Under the pieces are notes generated by a model. It was not told the DNA's origin. It saw only the letters and a list, made by a program, of their open reading frames with translations, and did no database searches. A DNA stretch of 64,000 nt from Edaphochlamys debaryana (Eukaryota; Chlorophyta; Chlorophyceae; Chlamydomonadales): positions 310,001 through 374,000 of the forward strand of contig JAEHOE010000040.1 of the NCBI GenBank assembly GCA_016858145.1, given 5' to 3'. Positions 1 to 11,472 of this stretch are shown here, piece by piece. The stretch's first letter is position 1. Every line of letters begins with the position of its first letter. The translations under genes were made by a program, and so were the position numbers.

Positions 1-1877
1 GGAGTGGTCGCAGCTGGTGGCGGAGTGGCGGGGGGACTGGGCCCAGGTCCGGGAGCGGTGGCAGAGCTTCGTGTCTCGGCCGCTGGACATGCCGGCCTCG
101 CTGCAGCAGAAGCTGGAGGCGGAGGCGCGGGCCAAGGCGCAGGCCCGGGCCCAGGCGCTGGCGGAGGCGCGGGCCGAGGCCGCGGCGGCCCTGGCGGCAG
201 CGGGCGAGGCGGGCGCACCGGGGGTCAGCGGCGCCGGGGAGGCGGGGGCAGGCAGCGCGGCGGTACTGGGCGCACAAGGGACGTCAGCGGAGGCGAAGGC
301 GCAGGGGAAGGGGTTGGAGGAGGAGGATGATGACGGGGTGAAGGTAGTGACGGCCGAGTTCGGTCTGACGCGGCTGCTGCAGGCGGCGCTGGTGGGGGTG
401 TTTGTGGCGCAGTGGGCGCCCGTGTGGTCGGCCCTGGCGGAGGCGGGGCCCGCGGCGTGGGGCCGCGACACGCTGCTGGCGCTGGCGCTGGCCTGCCCGC
501 CCACACCCCTCACGCTCGACTGGCAGGCGGTGAGGGGGCGGGGGGGGGGGGGGAGGGTACTGGAGGGCAGGCAGAGGGAAAGGGAGCTGGCGACTTGGGG
601 CTGGGGCTCGGGGCTGGGGCTGGGAGGCGACTCGGGTTGAGGAGGGCTGTGTGGCGAAGGCTGTGACTGACTGACTTCGCCACAGCCCGCCCACTGGAGT
701 CAGCGCCTCCCGCCAGTGTGCTCTGCTCCTCACACTCCCTCCGGTCCCCCTCCCCCCCAGGACGCTGTGTCTGTTGCCACGGGCCGCATCGGCTGCCTCT
801 TCTCCAGCGCCCTGCTGCACAGCGGCCTGCTGTCACTGCTGGTGCGCTGGGTGCGCCCTTGGGGCCGGGCAGACGACACCCCCTACCGCCTAACCGCCTT
901 CCTGCCCAGCCCCTGCCGCCCTCGCATCCCACCCCACTCACCCCCCTACCCGCCCACCTCCCCGTGTGTCTTCTCCCCCACCCCCACCCCCCAGGTCTCG
1001 CTGGCCTCGCTGGGCGAGACGGGCCCCTGGCTGCACACGGTGTTCGGGGGCCCCATCCTGGTGGTCACCTACGGACTGGCGGGGGCGGCCACGGGCCTGG
1101 CGCAGCTGGCGGGGGCGGGGCAGGCGGCGGGGCTGGGGGGCATCGGTGAGTCCCGCGCGTGGGCAGCTCTGAGGCCGGGGCACTGGGGGCGAGGAGGCTT
1201 GGCTGGACCGGCGGGCGTGGACCCTGAGCTCCACTGCATATGTATCCGGACTGGACGGTGTATCCGGACTAACGCTTGTGGTGTCCTTGTGGCGTCCTCA
1301 CTTCCTTGGCCCCCCCTACTCCGCAGGCGCTGCCCTGGGCATGGAGGCGGCGGTGGCGGTGCGGCACTGGCGCAACACGGGGGAGGTGGCGGCGCCGCCC
1401 CCCGCCTCCGTGGCGCTGTACGGCGTGGGGCTGGTCATGGCGCTGTACCAGCCGCTGGTGGGGGCCTGGTGAGCGCAGGGGGAGGCCAAGGAGGGAGGGG
1501 CAGCTGCGTAGGGCGCCGTGCAAACCGTAGCACCAATCCGGCGTTCCCCTTGCCGGCATTCTCCTGCGCCCCGGCCCCCGCCCACCGTACCGCACACGAT
1601 CCTGACTCCGCGCCCGCTCCCCCTTCCCCTTCCCCACCACCGCCCCACGCGCAGGGGCGTGGCCGGGGGCCTGCTGGGCGGCGCTGCGTCCGCCTGGCTG
1701 GCGCACGAGGTGCTGTACGCGGGGCGGGTGGTGGTGGCGCTGGCCATCCTGGCGGGGGTGGGGGCCTACAACCTGGTCACCTGGCTGCCGCGGGCGCTGT
1801 GGCGGCTGGTGCTGGTGGGGGGCATGTTCGCGGCCAGCACCGTGCGGTCGCTGGTGGCGGCGGTGCGCAAGGTGTGA
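1..1877 (+). CDS. Multi-pass membrane protein, 3' part (5' end outside window)
   Basis: Five exons can be read: 1-529, 761-850, 995-1145, 1327-1468 and 1655-1877, ending in TGA. All junctions are GT-AG and the phases join, giving about 377 residues. The frame is open to the left edge, so the N-terminus is missing. The first visible part is a charged Ala/Glu/Lys-rich helix (about residues 35-70), followed by an acidic stretch. About seven hydrophobic segments rich in Gly, Ala, Leu and Val follow, for example VVVALAILAGVGAYNLV near the end. The polypeptide closes with a short basic tail (AAVRKV). I do not recognise the family. It is very likely an integral membrane protein, but transport, enzymatic or structural roles cannot be separated. 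The end of exon 2 is the least certain junction, because the frame stays open past 850. The gene is convergent with the pseudokinase gene at 3905-8296. Confidence 0.75.
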
Positions 1878-3904
1878 GGCGGCCGGGTGGGGGTGGGGTG
1901 GGGCTGGAGTTCGGGGGTGGAGCGGGTGCAGGTTGCGCGAGGTCGAGGGTGACGGCGAAGAGAGAGGAGAGGTTCGCTGGAAGGGTGCTTGGCGGTATCT
2001 TTGGGGGCCGGGCCGGGTGCCAAATTACGCAGGTTGTAGTGGAGACGGGGCTGCGGCCAAGTACCGTAGGCCCTGGTAGGCCCTGATGGCGGAGGGCAGG
2101 CGCCCAGAGACGGCATGGCGAATGAGGGGGATGATCTGTAGCGGGCAGGGCACAGCGGCGCCCCCCTGCGTGCGGGAGGAGGTCTGGCGCTGGGATGAAA
2201 GTTGCTCGTACCGGTATTACAACTACCAGTCACATTGTCGGCCGTGCTAGCCGTGTGACGCTCCCCGCCCCAGCCTCGGGGCCCCTCCACGACCACAGAA
2301 TCAGCACTGCAACCAGCCAAGCTTATTGCTAAACAGAAATCTATATCCCAGACGTAAACGACCCGGATCCCTGCGGACCCAATCCCGACAACAGCTGTGA
2401 CGCCGGCCTGCATGCCACACGCACACGCAGGCCGCAATACATACCGGTACGAAAGTGCGCGAACGGCGCTCAACCAACATAGGCATGCGTTGTGGCCACC
2501 ACCAGGGGCAAGGTATGAACAGGCCAGTAGTAAAACGGTTTCCGACCCGGACACCCTTAACAAGCCAACGGTCACACAAGTAACTTTGTGCCCCTCCTCC
2601 TGCCGGGCAACCAGGCGTCCTGGTTGGTGCCTCGGCAATCTCGTGCATCGTAAGCACTGACGAGCGCCGCCCACATCTGAAAGGCGGCAGCCCCGGGCTA
2701 ACCAATCCGGGCAAAGAGTTAGTTGCCCGGGGCTTGAAGTGCGATTACCTGGCAGCTCATCTGTTGCAAGGTGCATAGCGTGAACGCATTCACGCAACGT
2801 TATGCCCAGCCCGCGGACCATGCCGGCCAAAGTGCCGGATGGGTCGGGCTCTGTCTGTAATCTTATTTCGTGACGCATGCATTAAAAGGCATGAGTGGCT
2901 ACATTAGGACAACTATAGCTAGTCCCTGCCTGCAAAGGGCTGAGCCAATCACCCCCAGGAAATGTGGGTGCTCAGCCCAAGAAGCCCATGTACTGTGCGG
3001 TACACCCATGCGCATACCATGCCGTACTGCTGTACGACAGTAGCCGTAGCGGGGAAAGTCCGCTACCGCTTGCACCCAAGTTCAGTTTGCAGCTGTCGGC
3101 TGGCCAGCATATGTAGCCATGCACACGCCAGGGTGCACCCATGCAAGCGCACGGGTAGCGCCCTGACGGACACGGCTTTGCCCGCCAAGCCAGGCCAGCG
3201 CTCAGTTCTCAACACGATCGCCTCACGCACGCGCAAAACCCGCACGCTGGACGCGTTCTTCGCACCATTAGGCACGTGCGCCCCACCAGGTAGGAAAACT
3301 CACAGCCTCTGAAGGGCTTCCCACTCCTCTGATACCATACCCTGGAATGCACGGGATGCCTCGCCAGACAGAATGCACACAAAGGGAGCCATGCCTCGAG
3401 TTGACAGGTGCGCGGTACAAGGGACACACGAACCACAGAAAGCACTCGAGACCCACAAATGAAACGCAGGAATAAATCTTGTGGGCACAGGGTGCCACGT
3501 TTGGCCCCGCCCTGTTCCGCCCTGGAAAGAAACGGACTCGCTCGTTGGGTTGCTCATTCGGGGAAGTCCAATTGCGACCAACACGACGTGCCCGTCAGTC
3601 AGCCCGGGGATTCGGGCAGACCGCGTCACTTGGAAACTTTGGGGCCTCAAGCCTGGTGCCACGGCAGATCAGGTGCAGCAGGCGGCAGGGCTGGTATGGC
3701 AGCCCTGCCACCACCCGCCGTGCCCACAAGTGCAGGATCGCCGGCAGGATCCGATCTCCATCCTGATACTGCAGCTCGATCCCCCAAGCCTTTTCTTCTC
3801 TGATTTTCAGTCTTATCTCCGTTCGTTGTATCAACGACTGGGCCCCGTGGGGTCCGGAATGCGCGGGCTTGCCGTTCTCTGGCACCCCAGCGCAGCCCCT
3901 CACC
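1878..3904. other. Intergenic region between convergent genes (two 3' UTRs)
   Basis: No convincing coding exon was seen. Base composition falls toward a more even mix than in the flanking exons, as expected for 3' UTR and spacer. Open frames here, including one of 370 codons on the minus strand that runs over exon 5 of the left gene, show no domain and no splice-supported continuation. The region probably holds the 3' UTR of the plus-strand gene and that of the minus-strand pseudokinase gene. Confidence 0.5.
2856..2860 (+). terminator. Candidate poly(A) signal TGTAA for the membrane-protein gene
   Basis: TGTAA is the usual poly(A) signal in Chlamydomonas-type algae. This is the one I noticed in plus orientation downstream of the stop at 1877. 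It would imply a 3' UTR of nearly 1 kb, long but not unusual for these algae. A five-base motif can occur by chance. Confidence 0.35.
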
Positions 3905-6900
3905 TCACAGCGTGCCCACCACCACCCCCTCCTCCTCCACGACGTCCCTCCCCGCCGCCGCCGGGCCGGCCTCCGCGAGTGCCGACGCCGCCGAGATCGA
4001 CGCCGATGTGGAGTGCGTGGCTGCCGCCGCCACAGCGGCGGCGATGTTGGCCGAGAAAGCCGAGGCCTCGCTCTCCAGCGCCATGGATACCACTCGCCTA
4101 GCCGCCAGGGGCTGGGCAGCGCCAGCGGCGGCGGCAACTCCACCCCCGGCTGACACGTCCACGCACGCAACCCGCGCCGCAGGTGGCGCCGCCGGAGGCG
4201 GCAGCGGCGGGTTACGTAATTGGTGCCGTACGTCGTGCTCGATGGCCTGCAGCATGGCTGACACCTGGGTGAAGCTGGGCCGCGCGCGCGGGTCCGCCTC
4301 CCAGCACGCGGCGCACAGGGCCTTGAGGGGCGGCAGCGACAGGGAGGCCGGCCAGCAGGGGCGCAGGGTGCCCGCCGCCACGCCCGCCGCCACCTCCGCC
4401 ACGCCCATGCCCGGGTAGGGCTGCGCGGCGGTGGCCATGACGAGCAGGGTCACACCGAACGCGTACACTGCGGGGGGGAGGCAGAGGGCAGAGGTGAGGG
4501 GATGAGGGCGTTGCACACACACCTGAACGCCTCTCCTGCCTCTCCCACAACCCTGCCTCTCCCATCCCGGCGGCCCTTGATGCATCCACCACCACTCCCA
4601 CCCCATCCCTTTCCACTCCACCCCGCCTCACCGTCGCTGGGCTTGCCTCCCGCCGCCCCCCGCAGCTGCTCGGGTGCCATGAAGGCCAGATCCCTGGCGT
4701 CCGGCAGCACCGCCTCGGGCAGCACCGCCTCGGGCAGCACCGCGCAGCCGCCCCACGCCCCGCAGCCGCCGCCGGCACCCGTGGCCACGGCCGAGGGGCC
4801 CGAGGTGCACGACCCCGCCGCCCCGCCGCCGCCGCCCGTGCCCAGGCCCAGGCCCAGGCCCCCGGCACCGCTGCTCAGGGCGGCCTCGCTCGTGGGCGCT
4901 ACTTCTGAGGTGACGGCGGCGGCGATGGCGGTGGCGGTGGCAGTGGCCGTGGGGCTGTGGGGCGGCGATGCGTCCTCGGAGGAGCGGCACACGCGCGCCA
5001 GGGAGAAGTTGGTCACCTGCGCAACGGGTGCAACAAGGGGCGAGGAGCGAAGCGGAGCGCGAGGTGAATGGGGCTCGAGTGCCTGAGATGGCATGCCATG
5101 TGTTCGTGGCGGCCCGTCCCTCTATACGTCTGCCTCCGGGCGCACCTTGGCCGTGAAGCCCCTGCGGTCCAGGTTGGAGCTCTTGAGCAGCACGTTGGCT
5201 GGGCGGAGCGAGCCGTGCGTGATGCCGCGGCCGTGCAGGTGCTGCAGCGCAAAGGCGACCTGGGGGCGGGGGCGGTCGGGAGCGGGCGCGAGGCGGTCAG
5301 GGTTGACGCGGGAGGGGATGGAAGCCGTGAAAGGCGTAGGGACAAGGCAAGGTTTGGTGATGGGGGCTGGGTTGCAGGTTGTTGCGCGCGCCGTGTCCCA
5401 CCTCCAGGGCGGTCCGCAGCAGCGCTCTCAGCGCCACACGCAGCGACCACACGCGGGCGCCGCTGAAGAGGCCCCGCTGCACGGCGTGAGCCAGCGTAGA
5501 CTGAGGGCGCGGGGGCGGCACAGGCGGAAAGCAAGAGCGTCAGGAGTTGGCCCAACAAGCGGCCATCAACACAAGGCCCCACTCTCCTCACTCTCCTCAT
5601 GCTTCCCTTCCTTCCTTCGAAACGCAACGCAGCGCCCCGCCAACCCCCCCCCTTCCCCCCCCTCACCCTGTCCGCGTGCTCCATGATGGTGGCCGTCAGC
5701 AGGTCCCCCTCGCGCGCACACACCAGCGCCGCCACGTGCGGCAGCGACAGCGCGTGACGCAGGCTGGGGTTGCCAAAGCCCTCCTGCGAGTTGAACGACA
5801 GGCTGGCGGGGCTGGCGCTGCCGGCCAGCCCGGCCCCCGGCCCGGGCCCCACGAGCGGTGGCGGCGCCTGCGCCCCGGCGGGAGCTGCCGCCGCCACCGC
5901 AACCGCCACCTGGCTTCCCGACGGTGGCGGAGGCGACGGCCGCAGCGGTGACGCCGCGGCGTCGCCCGGCCCTGCCGCTGACGCCAGTGGCTCCGCCTGG
6001 GGTGCGGCCGGCGGGGGCCGCAGCATGCGCGTGCGCTGCTGCCCCGGCCCCAGCCCCAGCTCCGCCAGCAGCTGCTCCCGCTCCGTCATCACCGCCTGCT
6101 GCCGCGGGCCGGAGCCGCCGGAGGAGACGGGGGCGCCCGATGCGAGGCTGCCGCTGGCTGCGGAGCATACGGCCACAGCCGCCGTTGCGGCGGCCGCGGG
6201 TGCCTTTGTGGTGACGGGTGCGGGTGCGGGTGCGGGTGCGGGGACGGGGGCGGGGTCAGTCACCGCCGCTAGGGCGGTGGCAGCGGGGGCGGAGGCGGGG
6301 GCGGAGGGGGGGAAGGGCTGGCTGCTGGAGGTGGCTGGGTGCTCCTCGACGGTGGTTAGGAGGCGGTGGGTGCAGGGCGGCGGCCGGTAGGGCCGGAGCC
6401 CCGAGCCGGCCAACGTCGATGGCGACGACAGGGCGCGCAAAGGGGCGGCGGGCTGGGCTGGGCATGGAGCCATAGGCGCATCAGAGGCGGAGGGCGCCAT
6501 ATCAGCGGCAGCAGCGACAGCAGCGGCCATGGCGGCGGCGGCGGAGTTGGGTGAGGTGGCCTCCAGAAGCCCGGTGCAGTCCTCGCCGGCCGGCAGGGCG
6601 CCGGCAGGGGACCCGTCGACGTCAGCGTCACCGGCGGCGGCGGCGGAGGGCCCGGCGGCGCCGCCAGAGTCGCTGGCGGAGTCGCTGCTCCCCCTCAGGG
6701 CGGCGGCGGCGGCGGTGTTGGAGGGTCCCGACAGGTAGCCGACGGAGGCGGGGGCACGCTCCCGCGGCTCCCCCAGACACTCTGGCGGTGCCGTACAGAG
6801 CGCGGCGCTGAGGCCAGCGTTGGACCCGAATCCGGAACCGTTGGCGGCGGCGATGGCAGCGGCCGACGGCGTGGCAGAAGCGGCGGTGGCGGAAGCGGAG

Positions 6901-8296
6901 GGCTCGGACGGCAAGGGGCCGGCGCTTGGTGAGGATCCCCCGGCGGTGGCGGCAGCTGGCGTGACGGTTGCGGCCGCGGTGGCGGCGGTCATGGCGGCGG
7001 CGGCGGCGGTGGCCGTGCTGGCGGCGCCGCCACCGCTTGCCGCGGCGGAGGCGGGCGCGAGGCGGCAGCAGCGGATGCTGTAGTGCTGCAGAATGCTGCG
7101 GGGGGAGGGTGAGGTTCGGGTGCAAGGCAACAATGAGGCAAGGACGCGGATCAGGAGCGAATGTGTGCAAACCCAGCCCACCCCCAGCGGCGCCAGCCCT
7201 GCCCCTGTCCCAAGTCCTCTCCCCCTCGCCCCCGCCCTCACTTGGGGTGCGCCAGCGCCTTGCTGACTAGCGCCTGGCGAATGACGGCGGAGGCGGCCGG
7301 GTGCGCCGAGGAGCAGGAGCTGAAGCGCACGGCCACACGGGCACCGCGCCACAGGGCTGAGGGGGAGGAGGGAAGGCAGGCAGGCGTGTTCAAGTGGAGA
7401 GGAACTCCATGACCGCGAGTTCCGTCATCTGCGCGAACTCGTCTGCCCCAGATCTCCCCATCTAGCCGACCGCACGCGGGTGGGCGCGCGGCGGCGCCCC
7501 GCAGCAGGAGTCTCATCCCCCTTCGCCCCGCAAGCCCTCAACCCCTCTAGCCCGACCCCACTTCCACGCCGCTCCCGCTGCTCACCCTGGAAGGTGACGG
7601 ACCGCGCCCCCTGGCCGATGATGGTGAGGCCCGTGAGGTCCGCCACCAGCTCCTCGGGCGCACACAGCCGCACCAGCTGCTCACGCTGCAGACCCGCCAG
7701 GTCGGGCTGGGCCTCCTCCGCGCTAGCGCCCGCGGTCGCCAGGAAGCCCCCCGCGCCGCTGCGCAGCGTGCCCCCGTAGCTGCCCGTGCCCATGCCCGTG
7801 CCCATGCCCATGCCCAGACCGAAGCCGCCGTTGCCGCCGCTCAGGAAGCTTCCGGCGCCAAAGCCCGCGCCGGCGCCGGTGCCGCCGCCGCCACTGCCCA
7901 GCGCGCTGGCGAAGGCCGCGGCGGCCGCGCGCATGGCTGGGTTGCCCGAGCCGGAGGCGGTGTCTGAGGCGGCGCCTGTGGAGCGGCGGCCCCAGGAGGG
8001 GTCGCCCGGCTGCGGCGGGGTGGGCTCCATGGCGAGGTCGGCGGCGGCCGAGTCGAGCAGCAGCTGAAGCACGCCGATGTCCAGGCCAACGGGTAAGAGG
8101 TGCCCCTCCAGATGCCTGCGAGGGGCGGCCGCAGAGCGAAAAGGGTCAGTAGAGCTTCATCACTCCTTGCGCAGGCGGCAGCGGGGCAGGGCGGGCGACA
8201 AAGCGAGGGCGGGCAAGCGGGGGCGGGGGTTTGCGGCTCGGGGCAACCGCAACCGGGGCAGGCCGGCGCAGCACCGACTCTAACTTACCCGAACAT
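3905..8296 (-). CDS. TKL-type protein pseudokinase, 1080 aa
   Basis: Eight exons on the minus strand: 8296-8289, 8115-7586, 7356-7242, 7095-5667, 5500-5402, 5259-5146, 5016-4632 and 4467-3905. All phases join to 1081 codons including the stop. The start is ATG TTC GG followed at once by a GTAAG donor. A kinase fold is readable in order: glycine loop IGQGARS (169-175), beta-3 VAVRF (187-191), LAHPNILQHY at the alphaC/beta-4 junction, MEHAD before the hinge (689), HGSLRPANVLL (742-752), NFSLARV (768-774), MAPEQ (878-882), DVYAFGV (893-899) and a C-lobe ending near ARPSF. The beta-3 Lys is Arg190, HRD is HGS so the catalytic Asp is Ser744, and DFG is NFS so the metal-binding Asp is Asn768. The expected alphaC Glu also looks lost. 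A low-complexity Ala/Ser/Pro insert of roughly 450 residues splits the N-lobe. Catalysis is therefore unlikely; a scaffolding or regulatory role is inference. Confidence 0.85.
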
Positions 8297-8875
8297 CGCC
8301 CATGGCTGGCTGGATACAACGCTCATCCGCGGTGTGGTCGCGGTCACAAGGCTCTGCACTCTCTTGTTCTCCAAGTCGCACGTCCCTCCTCGAGATGAGC
8401 TTGAGACGAGCTTGCAGGGCTGCGGATGCTACAGTTGGGCGACAAGTAGAAGCGAGTTCAGCATAAGCGTTGCTGGCAAGTTGCTTGTGCTTCAAGCGGG
8501 TACAGGAATTGGCACTCATGGGGGTCTTGCGGCCCGGCCACGACCCCTAATGCATGCCGCTCAGGTGCGCAAACATCCTTTCGCAATCCCATAACGGCGT
8601 TGCAGAGGCCAGGCCGGGCCGGAGGAAGCGCCCCGCAAGAATGCATGACTACAGCAACTTTCCCTTCTGGGTCCAAGGGTCCTTCCTCCCGCCTCCTGAC
8701 CTGTGGCGCAGTGCAGCTCTGCAGCTCACGAGCCGGCTCGAACACAGCGACGGTGGATGCGGTGAAGAAGGGCGATAGGGGGGATGCGCAGTCTGCTGGC
8801 GCCGCGGCCAGGCAGCGCGCAGCAGGCTGGGCCTCGCCTGGTATCCGGGACTCATGGTGGTGCCCGTGAGCCTTG
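8297..8875 (-). other. 5' flank and probable 5' UTR of the pseudokinase gene
   Basis: This stretch sits between the start codon at 8296 and the left arm of the foldback element. Minus-strand open frames of 79 and 175 codons lie here, but neither joins the kinase frame and neither shows a recognisable motif. The promoter is presumably here or was displaced by the insertion. No TATA-like element stood out. Confidence 0.35.
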
Positions 8876-9439
8876 GGCGCCTCCGTCGCGCTGCTCTGGG
8901 GCGGAAGCCTGCAGGATGCTCGGTTGACGCTTTCGCTAGAGGGTCCTGGCCCTCTCAAGCCGCATAAGCTGCCTAGGCATTTCATTTCGCGTGTGTGTGT
9001 TGGGTTATGAAGGTCCTAGGTGGCCGGGCGCGCAAAGCGGTGTCGCGTGCAGCATGACTGTGCGCCGTACAGCGGTTCGGGGTTCGTGCCGGTGCGACAT
9101 ATGCGTCAGCAAAGCTCCCCACCCCTTGTGCGCAGCCGTCCGCCCATGATTGGGTAGGTGGGATCAATAGTAGAAGGCGCCTCAGGGGCGTCAGCAACTC
9201 GCGCCCTTCAGCCAGGCCTCCATCCTCGACCGCCGGCTCGGACAGGAAACCGCGCGGGTTCGCTCGATGCCATGCTCCACTGCCGCTGGGGCAGGATAGC
9301 TAGGCGTCACGCCGCTGGGCGGCGGGGGGAACCAGCTGGGTAGAGGGGTGTTGGCGCAGTAATGACCTGCTCTGACGACGACCTCAACGCCCGAACCGCT
9401 GCACATTGTCTTCACCGCCTTGACCCCCCTGCCCCCCTG
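8876..9439 (+). repeat. Left arm of the inverted repeat
   Basis: This arm pairs with 10563-11125 in opposite orientation. Identical short open frames appear on opposite strands of the two arms, for example the frame at 9158-9343 plus and the one at 10659-10844 minus, which differ by one residue. Confidence 0.9.
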
Positions 9440-10562
9440 CTGAACTTCGCCCCGTTGTCTATAATAACCCCCTGCTGATAGACACGACGACTTGTCCGGA
9501 GCAGGTGGGCAAGATCCAGGTGGCCAGACACAAGGTCACGCAACCCTAAAGCTTAACCTCACTCAGCCTCGCTCAGCCGTGCCTGTGCACCTCGCCCCGG
9601 CCTCCCGCATGATCAACGGATGAGCAACGCCCCCACAATGCCTGTACCCCCTCTCACGACCGCTTGCGGACTTCACATTACATTCCTGTACACCCTCTTC
9701 TTCACACTCCGCCAGGCCCGTCCCTTGCCCCATCTTCCGTCATGCCGGGATTGCCGGCATGACGGGGGCGTTGGCCTGGGTCTACTGCGGGCGCGATGTA
9801 CCCTCACCATGACGGCTCGCCCTCAGCAAGCGTGTACACAAAGAAGTCGGGGTACCGGCGGGGGTACCGGGCATCGGGACCCACCGCCATGCGGTACGGG
9901 AGCGCGAGGAGGGCCACTGCGGTACGGGTGTGCCGGCGCTTAGTGCAATGCAAGCGAGTGCGCAAAGGATCGGCCCGGGAACCAGCTGCCTGCTATCCAG
10001 GGCAGGGTTACAATATAGCAGGCAGTGGGAGGCGAATAGTAGAGCCCGCATGCAAGCCGCAGGTCCGCATCATCTGCCGGCTCTACCACAGCAGCGCTGT
10101 CCAGGGAGGAGCTGAGGGGGAGCTGCTGGCGGCGCCTGAGGCCAAGGGGGAGGGGAAGTTGCGGCGACGACGGCTGAGGTCATTGGCGTAGAGCTGCAGC
10201 GCTTGTGGGCTGGAGCAGATGTGCGGGGGCACCAGCACACACCAGTGGACGGCGTGCTCGGAGGACAGATCAAGCACCGCCGCATGCGCGATGCGGCCGG
10301 CCTGGACGACGTCTGGGACCCCAAGTTAGACCAGAAGGAGCAGCAGGAGGAGCAGCTGGAGGAGCGACGGCAGCTGGAGCAGCTGGATGAGCAGGGGCGG
10401 CAGCGGCAGCGGCAGTTCCGGGAGAGGCGGCCGCCGCAGTGGACGGTTGGGCCGTCGGTTGGGCATGTCGGCCTGGATCTTCCCTTCGTGCCCCATTCGA
10501 TTCGTCGTGTCCATCAGGGGGGCAGGGGGGGTAGAAGACATCAACGTAGCGCGAAGCGCCTT

Positions 10563-11125
10563 CAGGGGGGCAGGGGGGTCAAGGCGGTCAAGCCAATGTG
10601 CAGCGGTTCGGGCATTGAGGTCGTCGTCAGAGCAGGTCATTACTGCGCCAACACCCCTCTACCCAGCTGGTCCCCCCCGCCGCCCAGCGGCGTGACGCCT
10701 AGCTATCCTGCCCCAGCGGCAGTGGAGCATGGCATCGAGCGAACCCGCGCGGTTTCCTGTCCGAGCCGGCGGTCGAGGATGGAGGCCTGGCTGAAGGGCG
10801 CGAGTTGCTGACGCCCCTGAGGCGCCTTCTACTATTGATCCCACCTACCCAATCATGGGCGGACGGCTGTGCACAAGGACTGGCGGGCTTGCTGACGCAT
10901 ATGTCGCACCGGCACGAACCCCGAACCGCTGTACGGCGCACAGTCATGCTGCACGCGACACCGCTTTGCACGCCCGGCCACCTAGGACCTTCATAACCCA
11001 ACACACACACGCGAAATGAAATGCCTAGGCAGCTTATGCGGCTTGCGAGGGCCAGGACCCTCTAGCGAAAGCGTCAACCGAGCATCCTGCAGGCTTCCGC
11101 TCCAGAGCAGCGCGACGGAGGCGCC
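10563..11125 (-). repeat. Right arm of the inverted repeat
   Basis: Reverse-complement partner of 8876-9439. The match starts in the G-run CAGGGGGGCAGGGGGGTC and runs out at GACGGAGGCGCC. Confidence 0.9.
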
Positions 11126-11472
11126 AGTGTCTGCTAAGTGACGCGGAGCGTGTGGCAGGGAGTGCACCAGGCGAGGTACCGGCATACCGGGCGGACCATC
11201 GGACCATCGGAGGGGGGGGTGGGGGCGTCGAGCTCGGCGTCGGGGTTCGTGCCGTCGCGACCCCCACATTCCCCTCAGGGTTCTGCCAACTGACTTTGAA
11301 GAGGTGCCGTCACGCAAGCCACCAGCACTGCTACGCTTGCCAACAGCCAAACCATACCGCTCACTGATTCTGCACTTGCGACACCCTGCCATTAAGCATC
11401 CAGAGCTCGGCTGGCAGCGAGAGGGCAACCACAAGATTCCTTAGCAAGCCATTCGCCTTATTACTTATAGAC

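Larger units (their letters stand above)
8876..11125. mobile_element. Foldback-type element with ~563-bp terminal inverted repeats
   Basis: The sequence 8876-9439 is the reverse complement of 10563-11125, with only scattered substitutions. It encloses about 1.12 kb of unrelated sequence. The outer ends share TGG(G)CGCCTCCGTCGCG. I could not find a clear target-site duplication. No transposase-like frame is visible. The interior has one minus-strand stretch (about 10083-10277) with protein-like composition but no family signature, and a small palindrome near 9738-9764. The structure fits a non-autonomous foldback or long-TIR DNA element; an inverted segmental duplication is the alternative. 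It lies between the divergent starts of the pseudokinase and the CX9C gene. Confidence 0.7.

Noticed and set aside
716..2086. 456-codon plus-strand open frame overlapping the left gene
   Set aside because: Wrong frame relative to the spliced exons, and it crosses introns.
1766..2878. 370-codon minus-strand open frame
   Set aside because: It overlaps the last exon and 3' UTR of the plus-strand gene and has no recognisable domain or splice context.
10083..10324. Minus-strand frame inside the foldback core (HAVHWCVLVPPHICSSPQAL)
   Set aside because: Composition is coding-like, but no domain, start or splice continuation supports a gene.
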